Assembly: GCA_008638375.1 (NCBI GenBank)
Contig: CM018052.1
Span: 11,899,006 to 11,963,005 of the forward strand
Reading direction: 5' to 3'
Origin: Nyssa sinensis
Lineage: Eukaryota > Streptophyta > Magnoliopsida > Cornales > Nyssaceae
Length of the DNA: 64,000 nt
The position numbers and the translations under genes are program-made. Under the pieces are notes generated by a model that searched no databases, was not told the origin of the DNA, and saw nothing but the letters and a program-made list of their open reading frames with translations. Positions within the stretch are counted from its first letter, which is position 1. The number at the start of each line of letters is the position of its first letter. Positions 10,833 through 24,500 of this stretch are shown here, piece after piece.

Positions 10833-12187
10833 TGTTGTCCAAAAATTTATTCTAGAGGGAGGGGGTTAATAGGGTATTTTACAAATATTGACAACTTTTA
10901 TAAACTTTAAAAATGAATACAATATATGCACAAGAATGTAAAGTGTAGAGAGAGAGAGAGAGAGAGAAAGAGAAAGAGAAAACACGAAAATTTTTATGAG
11001 GTTCAGAAAACCTCTTACGTCCTCGACTTAAGCATCTCCACTTGAGTTTTTTCACTATCTTGATCTCATTCACAAGTGGAGGTCAAACCTTTACAATGAG
11101 AGCTCTTAACTCTTTGTTGAGCAAAATATCCAATTTTGTCTCACAAAGGTAACACCTACCTGCAAATCTCACCACAATGAGAAGATACAGAGTTATTTAC
11201 CAACAAACACTCTCTTTAAGTATTTAAGATGAGTAAGTGTAGGCACAAAGTATTTAAAGATTAATCAAGTCTAAGCTAAGAGTATTTAAGATGAGTAAAA
11301 CTTTTAGATATAAGTTTTCAATAAAGAGATCTAAAGTCAAGAATAAAGATGTAGAAGTTAAAGCTTGTAAAAAGATAGCAATAAATATTTTAGATAACCT
11401 CTATTTATAGCCCTCAAGTGAATATGTCCATTGAATTTCAAAATTGAGTTGTTCCCCCTTTTTTCATATGTTCTAAATTTGAATTTTTGATTGCTAGATT
11501 GACAAAGACAATTGACTGACTTCACCAATCAATCGACTGGATGAAGATTCAGTTGATTGACCAGCTCAACTAATTTGTTTAGAGGGTTTGAGATTCATGT
11601 GTTCAAGAACAATCAGTCGACTGGTTTTATTGTACACTATTTTTTCCTTTGAAAGTTAATTTACTGATTCCTTTAGTTGGTTGACTGGTTTAGATAGTAG
11701 GTTTAAGCCATGTACAAAAATAGTCACTCAGTTGATTGGTTCTTAGAATTGCCCGACTAGTTTTGATAATTATAGGCTTCTTGCTTATTTTTCATAATGT
11801 TCCTTTTTCAAAACCTTTGATCTTTCAAAACGTGAAGTGTATCAATGTGTTGTTTGAAAAATCATTTTAGGATTGGTTCTAGTTGATTATTTTAAATATT
11901 AAGAGCTTACGCTTAATGATCAATCTAAACCTAATTCACTTAAAACCCAAAATAAGGAAAATAAACAGTCTTCTCTTGACTTGTATTAATGCCTTGCGCT
12001 TGAGTATGTCCATTTTCTTGGATCCTCATGAAAGCATTCCGCTTGATTGGATTTTGACTTTGAAGTTTGTGTTTGAGTGGAATCCTTCTACTTGATGGAC
12101 TTTACCTTTCTTAGTCAACAATTTTCTTCGACCTAGATAACCTATTTACATTGAGATGCCCTTTGTTGAAAACTTTTAGGGTTAATA
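10833..12187 (-). mobile_element. 3' LTR of a SIRE-lineage Ty1/copia element
   Basis: The plus strand opens TGTTGTCCAAAAATTTATTC followed by TAGAGGGAGGGGG. This is the reverse of the CCCCCTCTA..GGACAACA ends typical of SIRE/Maximus LTRs. The other edge (about 12183-12187) adjoins a TTTTGTCATCATAAAAAACG-type tract. The LTR contains a CGACTGG/CAGTCGACTG-rich block (11520-11770). It also contains the GAGGTTCAGAAAACCTC segment with 'ACGTCCTCG' near 11005-11030. The outer boundary is inferred from family shape, and no TSD partner is available because the 5' end of the element is missing. Confidence 0.65.
10948..10982. repeat. (GA)n microsatellite
   Basis: Run of AG dinucleotides followed by AAAGAG units inside the SIRE LTR. 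Confidence 0.9.
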
Positions 12188-12700
12188 ATCTTGTCGTTTT
12201 TTATGATGACAAAATAGTATTTATTTTAATGTAAATAACAATGTATAGAAATAAATTGATAAAGAATACTGAATTCATATATATTGCTCCCCCTATCAAT
12301 ATGTAAAACTTGAATTCATGTCTCAATATGAATAAATTAACAATTAGGCATATTTTTCTATATTTTTTCCCTATCATCATATAATCAATGCAAGTTAGGG
12401 TTAAAGAGTTATATCACATTTATACTTAGTTTGTGCATTAAAATTTTAAGTCATGTTTGATCATGTATTGCACAAATACAAAAAACACAAAAAATGGATT
12501 TAACAAAATCATGTTTTTCTATTCATTTGAAATTTTGTCTAATACAAATTCACCATATAAGGAATTTTCAAGGGGTCCAATACATAAAGTACAAGTATTT
12601 CTTTTCTTTTCTTTATTTACATCTAAACAAAAGAAAACATAAAAAAATACACAAAAATAAATCATATGCTTCTTCTTCTCCCCCTTTGTCATCTTCAAAA
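12188..12700 (-). other. SIRE element 3' untranslated region with purine tracts
   Basis: On the minus strand, ACAAAGGGGGAGAAGAAG (about 12671-12689) and ATAGGGGGAGCAATA (near 12284-12299) are the purine-rich tracts that SIRE elements carry between the last ORF and the 3' LTR. Short plus-strand ORFs here (for example 12457-12642) are AT-rich and look fortuitous. Confidence 0.55.
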
Positions 12701-12833
12701 GTGACCTAAGGTTGTTGAGGAAGTGGTGGTCAATATCTCATACTAAGGATATGCTTGAGAAAGTCATTGACCTCGAGTACTTCCACCTTGGTCTCCCCAT
12801 ACATTCGCTCATTGTGCTTATAGAGAGCGTCGA
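12701..12833 (-). pseudogene. 3'-terminal piece of the SIRE extra ORF
   Basis: Continues the minus-strand ORF of 17336-18090 across the H insertion: the reading through the TSD GTCGA enters this piece (YGETKVEVLEVNDFLKHIL) and stops near 12740. It is the C-terminal end of the post-pol protein. Confidence 0.55.
12829..12833. other. target site duplication, left copy of H (GTCGA)
   Basis: GTCGA at 12829-12833 is matched by GTCGA at 17336-17340, immediately after the right end of H. Confidence 0.8.
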
Positions 12834-14167
12834 TGTCACATCCCAAACCTCACCCTGTGCGGATTAGGGATAATGATTGACCAGTTAGGCACCTCGCTAA
12901 TATTTTAACCCTTTTGTAGCAATTGATGATGTGTCCAATCAAAGGCCTCTTGACTGGTACATAAATCCATGCATTCATAATTTTACATAGTAGTAGAAAG
13001 AAAACATGGTAGTGCATAAACTAAATGTTGAGTCATTACATCACAATGATGTTCAAATATTACAGCCTGTAAATTTTTTTCTTGGCATTCTTAATACAAA
13101 ACAACTACATAAGTCAAAAGTCAATATCTCCTCCAAAATGGATGTTATCTAAGGTCCGTCTTCTCATGCCAAACTATCTGGGCTATTACCGAAAAAACAC
13201 AAGATAAAACCATGTGAGCTTCATGAAGTAAGTAACTCAAGTTTCCTGTCATGGGTTTTTGAACTCTCTTACATAGTCTTTCATGGATAGTAATAAAAAA
13301 AGACTGTACTAAAATTTGCTGGCATTTATAAAACATGTACATATATAGCCTGGGTTTGCAAGATATACTGTAAAATCAAGCAAGTATTCATGCCAATATA
13401 GTTTTGCAAGATAAATCATGATATCATAAAAGTTGAAGCTGTAAAAACTATATTACATCCTAAAGATCTATAAGCTATGTCCCTTGCAGACCTATAACAG
13501 TCACATGGGCGACTTAATGTAATTTAGAACTCTAGGCTTACACGGTTTTCTAGATTCAGACTCCCGATCGAGTCACTTGTATAGACTGAAACTCTACCAG
13601 ATCTAACTCTCGGTAGGACATGTAAGGCACATAAAAATTTATACTAAAACATGTTTTCAAAACATTCTTTAAGTTATCCATGCTATTTAAAACATTTAAA
13701 AATATGCTACTTAAAAGCATACAATTCAAATATTTATCACAATATTCTAAAAACTTTCATACATTTAAAAAATTTAGCTGTAATAATTTGAAAAAGACAT
13801 AAAGTTGTAAAAGAACTGCATTTAATGGAAATAATCTCCATTTCAAGGTTCAGGGTTACTCACATTGATTTCTTCGCATTTCATCCTTAAGTTTTAGCTA
13901 ACTTGTAGTTGTTGTCACATACCTGATCCTTGTACAACTCTATTTCTAACAAGTCATCGCTTATACTTTCATGATTTTCAGATTATTCTTGGGCGACCTC
14001 TGGTTATCTCATCCTGCCTCTAATGATAGTAGGTGTTCTGATCACAAAGGGGTTCTAATATGCATAGTTAGACCCATAAAAAAATGGAGGTCGGGATATA
14101 GATCTGCCTTCTTGCATCCCATCCATTTTCACAAAACTAAAGACTCAATCAATTACCTTTGGTTGTA

Positions 14168-14180
14168 GGCTCTGATACCA
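14168..14180 (-). other. tRNA-Met-type primer binding site inside H
   Basis: The minus strand reads TGGTATCAGAGCC, the plant initiator-tRNA-Met PBS, three bases from a TG that may start an LTR at 14184. Confidence 0.55.
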
Positions 14181-14183
14181 CTT

Positions 14184-15473
14184 TGATATGGTCCCTAGTG
14201 TGAACCTAATTGAGAAATCTACCTAGAAGAGGGGTTGAATAGGTATTTTGAATTTTTTTCACAGCACTATCTACCAAATATTGAATGTTCAACATTGAAT
14301 TCAAATTAATCAAGGCAATTAACTATTTATCATGTAAATCAATCCATAATAATCAATTCATTAATTCAATTGTTCAAACAATCAATTCTATTCACCAAGT
14401 TGTCCAATCAAATTAATCAACTAATGAATTCAGTTTCTTCAATTCATCAAATCACTCAATCAGTTGATCAATTAACTAATTTATCAACTCAATTGCTCAA
14501 ATTACCAATTCAATTTATCAATTAACCAATTAACATGATAACCTAACCAATTTGTGTAGAAGAATGCATGAATTGATCAATCAAAGAATTGTAAGCAAGT
14601 AAAGGGAATTGAGATATGCAAACCGAGATTGGTGACGAAAAAACCACCACAAACAAAAATTTTTGGTGGAAAAATCTGGGGCGTTCTTATCCAAGAAAGA
14701 ATTCACTATGAGTATCCGATCGGTTACAACAAAGCAAGACACAAACCTAATTCCCTCTAGCCCTATTCCAATCTTTTGATTTCGACTGGTCTTGAGTCCA
14801 CAAGCAATCTCCTCCGGTGAAGACTTCAAGACAACTGCAAAATCTACACGATCTCGGACTTCTCTGATCACCCAAGCTTGAACTCTATAAGGATGGACTT
14901 TGATGATGATAGATGTGAGATTTCGACTCTAGGCATGATTTGGATAAAGTGATGTTATGAAAATCATGGAATGAAATGAAGAGAAATGAAAAGGAACTCT
15001 CAAAAACACTCTCTTATTTGAGTTCGATCTTAAAATAAAATTTTCTCTCTTATATATAAAGTTCAAAGATCTCAAACAAAAGGTCCAAAAATAGAAAAGT
15101 ATTTGTTTTGGCGCACAACTCATTTGAACGAAGATTTTTTTTTCTCATGAGCTGGCCTTCGTTTGAACGACCAATCGAATGAAGCTCGAATAAGCAAAAT
15201 CTAATGGTCGTGCAATAGAAGTCCTTTTGGCTTGTTCGAACAACAATCAAACGAGCACTTTCTAATGGTCATGGGCATGAGGTCTTTTGCTCAAATCAAA
15301 CGAGAATTGAACGACTAGTTTATATTGCTCGTTCGAATGAGCCTAGGGTCGTTCGAACGACCAATAGAGAGTAACGCCCTCTTGGATTGTTGGAAAATTT
15401 TCCCTTAGATAAAAAATAAGGTTTTTTAAAATAAGTCTTCAGAAAAATTGTTCACTATCCAAGGATTAACACA
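14184..15473 (-). mobile_element. possible copia 5' LTR fragment nested in H
   Basis: Bounded on one side by the PBS and on the other by a TTAACACA end near 15473. It contains a degenerate CAATT-rich tract (14280-14535) and several TTCGAACGA/GAACGACC phrases (15150-15365) of the kind seen in copia LTRs. No coding region follows, so only a remnant is present. Boundaries are uncertain and I could not find a TSD. Confidence 0.4.
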
Positions 15474-17335
15474 TGTATGAAAATAATGATAAAATGAAAT
15501 GCATGATATATGAGTGCGTGAGATCCGAATCATGACTAAGGCTGATATAACTCTCATATACCAAGAAAACCGAATAAAGTGCACGATAATGAAGCTTGAG
15601 ACTTCTTGAGAGAGGAATGGGGGCTTGAGAAAACCAAAGCCTAGGACTAAGTTACGATTATAAAAAAAATAGTTTTTGTCAAACTAGGTTAGGCAATTAC
15701 AACAAAGGAACCCTGGTCCTAACAGCTAAGTCAACTCATGCCTTGAATTGACTTGCCTTTGCTCGACTAACTCGATTGAGTCAACTCATGAGTTGACTCA
15801 GCAGGGTCGTCTTCCCCAACTGAATTGGTTACTGTAACTCTTATAACCCTAATTTTTGTTTTTCTATTTCATGGATTTTTTAGTTGGTTTAGGGCATCCA
15901 ATTGATTTCATTTATCTTCTAGGTTCCTAACTTAAGGATTCCCATTAATTTCAAGCCTCGAATTAGGCTCAAAGTTGAGCTTTAAGGTTCTATAACCATC
16001 ACTGTAAATGGCTTGGTTCATAGCCGCTTTTACTGTGATTTGTTTAGTTGAGTTCTTCAGGCTTTAGGGATTCAGTTCTCATTCTGAAAACCAAGTTATC
16101 ATCAAGCTTTTAGAGGTTGGCCATTAATGGCCTAACCTGCAACTAAGGTTTTCATGGCTCGACCTTGAGCCATTGAATCAGGTTTTTTGTGTTTTCTGCA
16201 TCATTTCTCATGTAGTTTAAGTTCTAATGTTCAAAAATAGGTTTAGTCATGGTTTATTTCAAAATAGTTCCCCAAACTTCCATTAATGGCAGTTCTATAT
16301 TAGTTTAGCCATTTTAGGGGCATACAAGCTTAAATAATTGATCTAATATGTCCTAAAGCTACATAGGAACTGAAGGAAACCAAAAGAATTCGAGTTCTAA
16401 CCTGTTTGAGTGATTTTCCAAATTTTCCTCCTTTTTCTCTCTGTCCAAGCAAATTCTTGAGCTCCTTCTTACACAGATTTCACTTTCTCTCTCTTTCTAG
16501 TTTCGGCAAATGGCTTTAGTTTAACATAGGGTTGTTTATATAGAGAGATTTTGCTTCATGGATAAGGGTTTTAAAGTCAATTTTTGAGGCTCTAGGGTGA
16601 TTTTGAATCTGTAACAACCATGACAGTCTGTCATGGAGGTCATAGTGGGCTAGCCTGTGAGGCTTTGTAGAGTTGCATGCATCCAATCATTATTTTTTGA
16701 AATTCTAATTTTTTTTCTTCAACTTTTATATACATATACATGTATATACACACACACCAATACACACTTAAGTGTGTGTTCCATCCTTCTTCATCATGTG
16801 TAGGTCACATGATGGCAAAAAATAATTTTTCATTATTTTTTCTTCTTTTTATCATTTTATTTTATATATATATATATATATATATCCACACTTATGTGTG
16901 TGTATTTTGGTCCCTCTTATCATGTGCAAGTCACATGATGTATAAATAATTTTATATATTTTTATTTTATTTTTTTTAATACTTTATGTATTTAATTTTT
17001 ATTTTTTTCTTATTTTTCAAAATTATTAAATAATATTTTATTTATAATTCATAATTTATTATGTATAACTTTTCCTATTTAGGTTAGTGATGTATTGATC
17101 ACTCAACCCAATAATCTCATTAACCTGGGTTGGGTTAGGTTGACCCCTAGTTGGGTTGTTTTAACCCTACATTGGGTTATGGCCCTACTATGGTAATGGT
17201 CTACTCTTAGGTTAGGTAAGTTTCTAACCCTAGTTTTAGGTTATGTCATGACATAGTGCTCAGAGAATTTTTAAAAGACTATTTATTGATATAATTTCTA
17301 TAACATTGCCCTAATAATTGCGTGTGGGGGTTATA

Positions 17336-18090
17336 GTCGACACATATTTTGAAGACGTGCACGTCATTCTCAATGCCATTAATGCACTCGGTCATTGACT
17401 CCAAGGTTTTGGTAAGGTTGGCTTCCACAGAACGAAGTTGGCTAGGGAGCCTAGGGTCTATCTCCTAAAAAAGGTTGGTGAGAAAGGTGATGGATTCCGG
17501 GGTTAGAGTCGGATGAGGAGTGGGAGTTTGAGTGGTAGGGTGAGTAGGTGAGCAAGGCTCTTGTGGTGGCTTGGCTTGCTCGATTTCCTTATACCCCATA
17601 GACTTGAAAGTCCCTTTGGAGTAGAAGTCCGTGCAGATGGGGGTGTAAATGTCGGTTTCACTACCAAGATCAATTTAGTAGTGTTTGAAGAGTGGGGTGA
17701 GGTGGTTGTCGTAGGGAAGAATGTTTTTCTTCTTTTTAAGATAATTGTTCATGTGGTGGAGGATGAGATGTGGGAGGTCGATCTTTTGGTGGTTTAAAAC
17801 ACACTAGATCATGAACGTGTTCATGTATGAGACAAATTTTCATCCATCGATGTAGTGAATAAGATTGGATACAAATATGAGTTGGAAGGCCTTAGGTTTG
17901 AAAGGCTTAGTGATAGAAGAGTCACCACACATTTGTTGTACAATCACGAGTGGGTCAAACCCCTTACGTATGTCCCAAAAGTTAGTGGTAAACTCTGTCA
18001 AATCCCTTCAGGGGACTTGGAAGATGTTAGAGATATAGTGTTAAGATCGAGGGAAATAAATGTGTACCCACGAGGATCGAAGAGTCCCTT
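17336..18090 (-). pseudogene. middle piece of SIRE extra ORF (plant transposon-protein domain)
   Basis: Minus-strand readings include GDSSITKPFKPKAFQLIF, INLPHLI-like KIDLPHLILHHM, then LPYDNHLTPLFKHY and FYSKGTFKSMGY. This order matches the 'putative plant transposon protein' domain (Transposase_32 type) found in an ORF after pol in SIRE-like elements. That ORF is sometimes called env-like. Frames shift several times. The C-terminal part reads as a helical region (VEANLTKTLESMTECING). It is cut on the left by H and on the right by J. Confidence 0.6.
18086..18090. other. target site duplication, left copy of J (CCCTT)
   Basis: CCCTT here matches CCCTT at 48292-48296, directly after the right end of J. 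Joining the flanks restores one reading frame of the extra ORF, which supports the call. Confidence 0.85.
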
Positions 18091-20135
18091 TGTCATGCCC
18101 TTGGCCCATAGGGCCGAACTATGGAGTCATTGGACCCTGATAAGGTGGATAATAGGACTAATCATCCTAGTCAAGTACATAAAATACAGGCCATTTTTTT
18201 CTTGAAAATGATTTGACTTCCTTAGTTTGGTTTCGGTTCGGTTCCTTGACTAGACTTGTTCAAGTCCCGTAAAGGGATTAAATGAATTTGATTACATTCA
18301 CAATGTAACTATATCAAATATCCATCAACTGTCTTAAACAAATATGTCCAGAGCTGACTCTATAATTCTTATATACATGACATATACATGTATGGTCTGT
18401 AGAGTACAGGCACCCTTGATAAATAAATGAATCAATACAAGAAAATAACTAAGCAATACAATGACTTCAGTCCATCTCTCACTTCTTCCCGTTAGTCTTC
18501 CATCAAGTTATTCCCATAAACAATAGAGGTGAGCCAAAACGCTCAGCAGGGTTTTCCAAAACATACGAGCAAATAGCATGCCAACAACTAATACAAGTCC
18601 GAAGAGAACACACCCTAATGTCTAATATGCATCACAAGTACACCACATCATCATATCTCAATCACAGGCATAAGCATAAGTATCAAAAAGGCATCGTACC
18701 ACTACATGTGGTTTGACAATAATGGTCAAAGAGTCGATAGGTGGAGGTCGGACACATGACATAAGTAAAAACATACAATTTCACGAAGCACCTCTATTTC
18801 CTATTCCAAGTCACAAAAATAATGTATACATTCACAGCTAAACAACCATTCACAACTGCCATAGTATCACAACTAGTAGTGTACAGTTCATCAATAATCA
18901 TAATGAAATATCATAGATAAGTGAAGGGAAATAATCTCAAGTGAATCAATCCACAGCAAAAGGAAAAAATTCTTATTCATCTCATTTCATTCTTTCAATA
19001 ATCTCAATCCCAATAGTATTCACCTAACTTGGCTCCCGGTAAGCCTGAGTATTTTATGGGCTACTAACCCGATAGAGACAAACGACCACCTAAGTGGGTT
19101 TATGGCTCGTAAGCTGAGAAGAGACACCATCTATATCATAAATTGAACCCCGGGTAAAGCGCAATCTCACCACGCTTAAGAGCATACAAAAGACGTGACT
19201 AATTCCTATCCTAAGTCCTTTTCTTATAAGTGTTCTTTTCCAAAATTCTAATATCTTAATCCATACCACAAACGGTGCTCATCAATATAAATATCCTCTC
19301 AAATCTCACACTGCTTAGGTATAGTCAACAATATGCATATCAACATCATTTATATCTACAACAACACTAACAACCATAAGAGAGGATATAAGATTTAACA
19401 AGTAGATACAAGAGTAACAGTGATCATATATCCATGATAGAAATAGAAATTACAGTTAGTATCAATCATAGTAATAACATTTATCCAGCAATATCATACA
19501 ATGTACAACATTATGACGTTTAACATAATAATCACATCATACTGATAAATGAATCATAAGGTAATCAACGGTGTCTTTCATGATGTTGTCAAGATACATC
19601 TATAAGTCAGGACCTACCCTAGTCTCAATCATCGACCCACTACTAAGAGACACTACATGTTTCTTTCATAATGTTGTCAAATTCTCTACTCACTCATTGT
19701 TCAATTCCTGGGGCCACCTCGTCTCTTAAAATTAGGGTATCTTGTAAAGTCTTAAGGTCTTCCATGGCTAGTTACACCTTAGCCTACACATCAGGTACTC
19801 ATTTGCTCAAACGTATATAAAAAATGTGTTCCCAAGCTTAAAAAATCATAAGGAAGCCCTATCATATTGTTTTTAAGTCATTTGACTGTCTTTTAAACCC
19901 ATAAGGGTATTTTCATAATTTACCAGACAATTTGCGCGTCTATTAAGACACCGTCTCTCAAAACCTACCTTGGAATCGGATCCAGAAGGCCCAACAATCC
20001 TAAATATGTTCTCTTTATATTTTATTAAAGTATTCGAGTATCTGTTCCATGCGTAGGGGTATTTTAATAATTTTATACTTTTATGTGGGACTACCTCGAG
20101 TTCCTATTTCATTATTCTAATATCATATTTGAGTC

Positions 20136-20140
20136 CCTAG
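20136..20140. other. target site duplication, left copy of G1 (CCTAG)
   Basis: CCTAG precedes 20141 and recurs at 35827-35831 right after the far end of G1. Confidence 0.9.
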
Positions 20141-21525
20141 TGTCACGACCCGAAACCCACCCTATGTGGATCTTGTGTCACAGGGCCGACCCTAAGGCCG
20201 TCCGTACTTTTTTCATTCTTGTATCATAGTACTAACATGCAATGTATTTAAAAATTTAAATCAATAATCAGCGGAAGTCTTTTCAATACAATAATCAGCG
20301 GAAGTCTTTTTAATACATAATCAACGAAAGTCTTTTCAATACATAATATGGTTTTACCATAATAAAAATTAAGAAATAAACATAACTAGCACCCGTGGGT
20401 GGTGAATACATGGGAGAACTAAAACATAAACTGGTACAGTTCCTCAAAATGTCCTCCTACGTTCTCAGACTCCTACTGGGGTCTTGTAGCATCGCTACCT
20501 GAAAAGTGGTAAGTAAGGTAGAATGAGCTACAAAAGCTCAGCAAGTAAATACAGATCTCTGACACTGGTACTAGTGATCATAAAAGAATATGAATCCATG
20601 AATATGAATATGATAGCCAATCATAAGAAAACAAATGCTGTGATAGCCAATGAGAACAATAGCTATGATGGCCAATGAACAACGAAGGTCACAATATTCA
20701 ATCAAGAGTAATGGATATAACATCAACATGGAACTCTCAATAACAATGTATCAACATGAAAGTACTATCACAATAAACCGATCACACTCAAATCAATAAA
20801 GAATGTCCTCTCAGTGTAAGATAATCATAAGGAACAGTGCCATTCAATAATGTAGTCATATCAATCCATAAGAGATCCATTTACTCAGTTCCTCCAATGT
20901 AGATTGCCAATAAGAGTGCCAATAAAAAATGCCAATGAAAAATGCCTACGAGAAATACCATTCTCGCCACCTGGCCATTCACGGACTCGACCCTTAGGTC
21001 CCTAATCAAGTCAGAAAGCATTGGATGGATATTGTGACTGAGCACAAATCCAGTATACATAAACATGTCATGATCATAAGTGATTCCATAAGAGTATAAA
21101 AATGGAATATCATATATACAGTGGAAACATAACAGTAGGCCTTTCAAGGCATGGTTCAACATGATAACAATGATATAGCAGTCAATCAATGTCCACAAGA
21201 TAAAACAATATCACATTGTGGAAAACAATAACATCAGGTACATTCAAGAGTACAAATTCGGTAGTAAAGAGAATAAACTTGGCTTGGAAACACCACATGG
21301 AAGAGAAAGTGATTTACTTACCTCTAAATGCAGTCCTAGATCAATATTCTGTGAGTTTGCCCTTTCCTTTCGAGTTCCCTATATATATCAGTAGATACAT
21401 CTCAGAATTAATGTTATTCATAAAATTTTATGCCTTGCTATCATAAGTATCTCTATCACTAATTTAGACTTTACCATTGAGTCCGGAATGCCAAAGAAAG
21501 TCAGTTTAGACTTTCGCAGAATGCC

Positions 21526-21530
21526 ATTTG
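21526..21530. other. target site duplication, left copy of F1 (ATTTG)
   Basis: ATTTG at 21526-21530 and 25415-25419 flank F1. The empty site, with a single ATTTG before GGTTCGGGTAGC, is visible in the other LTR near 33785-33789. Confidence 0.95.
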
Positions 21531-24500
21531 TGTCACATCCCGCACCCCACCCTATACGGATGCCAAAGATGTGATGCCAGTTAGCTGTCTTGTCGGTCTC
21601 TCTACCGATAATGCAACCAACCAAAGGCAATCTTCTGAACCGTACAATGAATTGCACTCCAAATATAGGGTCAGAACAGCGGAATTTAAACCTTTTTATC
21701 TCGGGAGTGTAACTCAACTATATACCACATTAGTCTGTACCACATAGCAAGTCTATAACAAACAGCTAAGAGCTCTAACCATAGAGCACAACCATAACAG
21801 ATATATAACACAGAGCATATCAGATTCCTCTAGAGTACCATTACCATGAGCCATGTCTCTACTCATCTATTATATATGAATAAAGTCAACTATATCATCA
21901 CGCTCACCTGAATAGCCAAGATCAATCCATTAGAACCCAAGTCTCCACATATTATTGCCATCAGATCCTCACTTGGGAATGCCTCTCGGTCCACTAGTCA
22001 CATGTCCTTGTGCTTTCTAATCCAATGGAGATATATCCTAAAAAATGTTAAATAAATGGAATGAGCTTAAACAAGCTTAGTGAGTAACATAGGTTCCTGC
22101 CATAGGTTTCAAAACCAGTTCATATATATATATATATGTATATATATGCATGCTCAAATGTAACTCAGATAGAACAATGCAGCTCAAGTAGAATAGATAC
22201 AGCTCAAATAGAACAGATACAGCTCAAATAGAACGGATACAGCTCAAAGTGCCTGAACCTTCCCCTGGCAGTGTGGGATGCTGCACGAGATAATCCGTCA
22301 GTCACCCACCCCACACATGGAGGCCCATGTCCGCACAGCACACTACCGGTTGGGGTCGGTATCAGAGCGGAACAGATCAGATAGGATTAAGCGGATGCTG
22401 AGTTCTGGGCATCCCACAGAGTCAACTATCCATCTACTGATATACTCAATCCCGTAGTGGGCCCCAGATAAGACTCAACATGACAAACAGAATCAAACAG
22501 ACTCCAAAGGACAGGTAACAGAACAATAGACTTCAACAGAATCAACAGGATATATCAGAAGGCAGGATAGAACAAAATCATGCCACAAGTAATGCAGATC
22601 AAGAGGTATGCATGAAAGCATATGCATTTAAAACAGTTCAGTGTATAAACAGTTCAGCATATAAAGCAGTTCAATATACAAGTTTAAGTAATACAGAAAA
22701 TATACGCCAAGTCAAGAGTCCGAGTTACTCACAAACTTATGCTTATCTCCATTCACATATATCCTCCAGATGTGTTAGGCACTTCCATACATATCCTCAA
22801 TAATCATCATCCTGATTAATTATCATTAATTACAGACGGGTTAGAATTTAACCATTCAAAACTTATTCATCATCGTAGGCGTCTATCGGATTACCTCAGA
22901 TAGCCTAGTAGCCTAATACCCTCTTATTAGGTTTCGTCTAAGGCTATCAGGGTTATAATATAGTCATTTGGACTCTATCGTTATTTATCAAGCACTTATT
23001 TAATCCTTATGCAAAGCGTTATAATTTGGTAGGCACAAAACTAAATTTATTATTATTGACTTGATAATTAGCAACCACAAAACCATAAAAGATGTTCATA
23101 TTTGTCAAGTATCATGGCAAGTTGTAATTTAGTATCTTATTAAGAAATATTGGGTCAGTATAGGAGCAAAGATGGAGAGGAAGCAATCACCTGATATTGG
23201 TACCATTGGATTCATTTGGCAAACCCGGAATCAGAGTTCCAGTTACTGATTTCTTTCTTCTTCAGTCCTTATCGCCCAAGCAAATGATGATCCTGACAGA
23301 TTCTGCCCCTTTATCATCCCATCCATCAGATATTGAAGAACTTTCCCTTCTTTACATATGTTAAATCATCTGCACAATATCCCAACAAGAATGACCAGAC
23401 CTCATTTGGATTCCATAAATAAACCGCTGCACAACACCTCAAGGTCCGCTTGGACAATCTCCTCAATTAATTTTGCTAGCAACTATGACCTATCTTCAAA
23501 ACATTCACATGATACTACCTACGTATTCAATTAATCCTGCGTATTGCCTAATTATAGCAGCAACCATGAAATACCAGCAAGAGTTTGATTACAGAAATTC
23601 AAAGTCAAGAATGTCTCAACCACAATAATCTTGGGATAATAATGGAACTCCCTGCTGTTGTGCACTGCTGTTGCTATTGACGTATAACAGTTGCTGCTCT
23701 GCTGCTCTCTTCTTCTCCACATATTTCTTGTACTCCTCAAGAGTTGTTGCACAAATGCACTGATGTTGGCCCTTCAAGATTCCTAATTCAGTCCACAAGC
23801 ATGGCCTGATATACGGTAGTGCTGCAGGAAATTAAGGAATCCCAAACCCGAACATCCTCTCTCTCTTTTATCCCATAAAACTGCTACCTACAAATCACCT
23901 GATCCAGCAGTTCTGCGGCACCCATACCTACGCATATATACCTCCACCTGTTGCTCTTCCATAAGATGAATCCTACCTTAGAAATGCAGAACATATATTC
24001 AAATTTTGAACCTCCAATTCTTCTCAACAATCAAAACATCCAATAGCTGCAGGTTCCCTAATCCCCATTGCCGAACAGCAGCTCTGTTGCAAGACCAAGG
24101 ACCACTGCTCTTCCGTTTCCTTTTTTCTCAACTGAAGCGGCGGAAATAGAGGAACTCTACTAAACCGCAACATCCATCCAACCTAATCTAACTGACTCTC
24201 CAACGATCCACACATCCAATGTGATTCAACCCCTGCAGCAAACTTCACTCAATTCCGAGCCATCTTACAAAACCGGTACAACTACACAGTTCAAAGCTAC
24301 ACTAGCATCTCCCCTGCTACGCAAACACGCACACACGCATATACACACTACCTGCTGCAGCTTCCTTTTTCCCTCAACAAATCAAGCTATACAACTACAT
24401 AACACGCAACAAGCGTATTCCTTAAACCCACCGAACTGAAGCAGCTAGCAGAACAGGGGCGATTTCTGCACAGCATCCCTCCTTGCGGTGCTCTGCACGG

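Larger units (their letters stand above)
12834..17335 (-). mobile_element. H: 4.5-kb solo-LTR-like insertion
   Basis: Starts TGTCACATCCCAAACCTCAC and ends GTGTGGGGGTTATA, flanked by 5-bp GTCGA duplications. The start is clearly related to F1/F2 (TGTCACATCCC). The right end is a decayed form of CGGGGTGTTACA, with C to T in the final CA. No gag-pol coding was found. The LTR reads on the minus strand by analogy with G1. It carries an inner copia-LTR-like segment (14184-15473), AT and AC microsatellites near 16730-16900, and GGGTTGGGTTAGG-type low-complexity DNA near 17120-17190. Confidence 0.75.

Noticed and set aside
17120..17200. Telomere-like TTAGGTT/AACCCTA phrases
   Set aside because: These are GGGTTGGGTTAGGTTG-type degenerate words in H, without a TTTAGGG array.
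20881..21198. 105-codon ORF with a near-identical copy at 33131-33460
   Set aside because: Both lie at the same place in the two G1 LTRs, so similarity reflects LTR duplication. No protein family was recognised.
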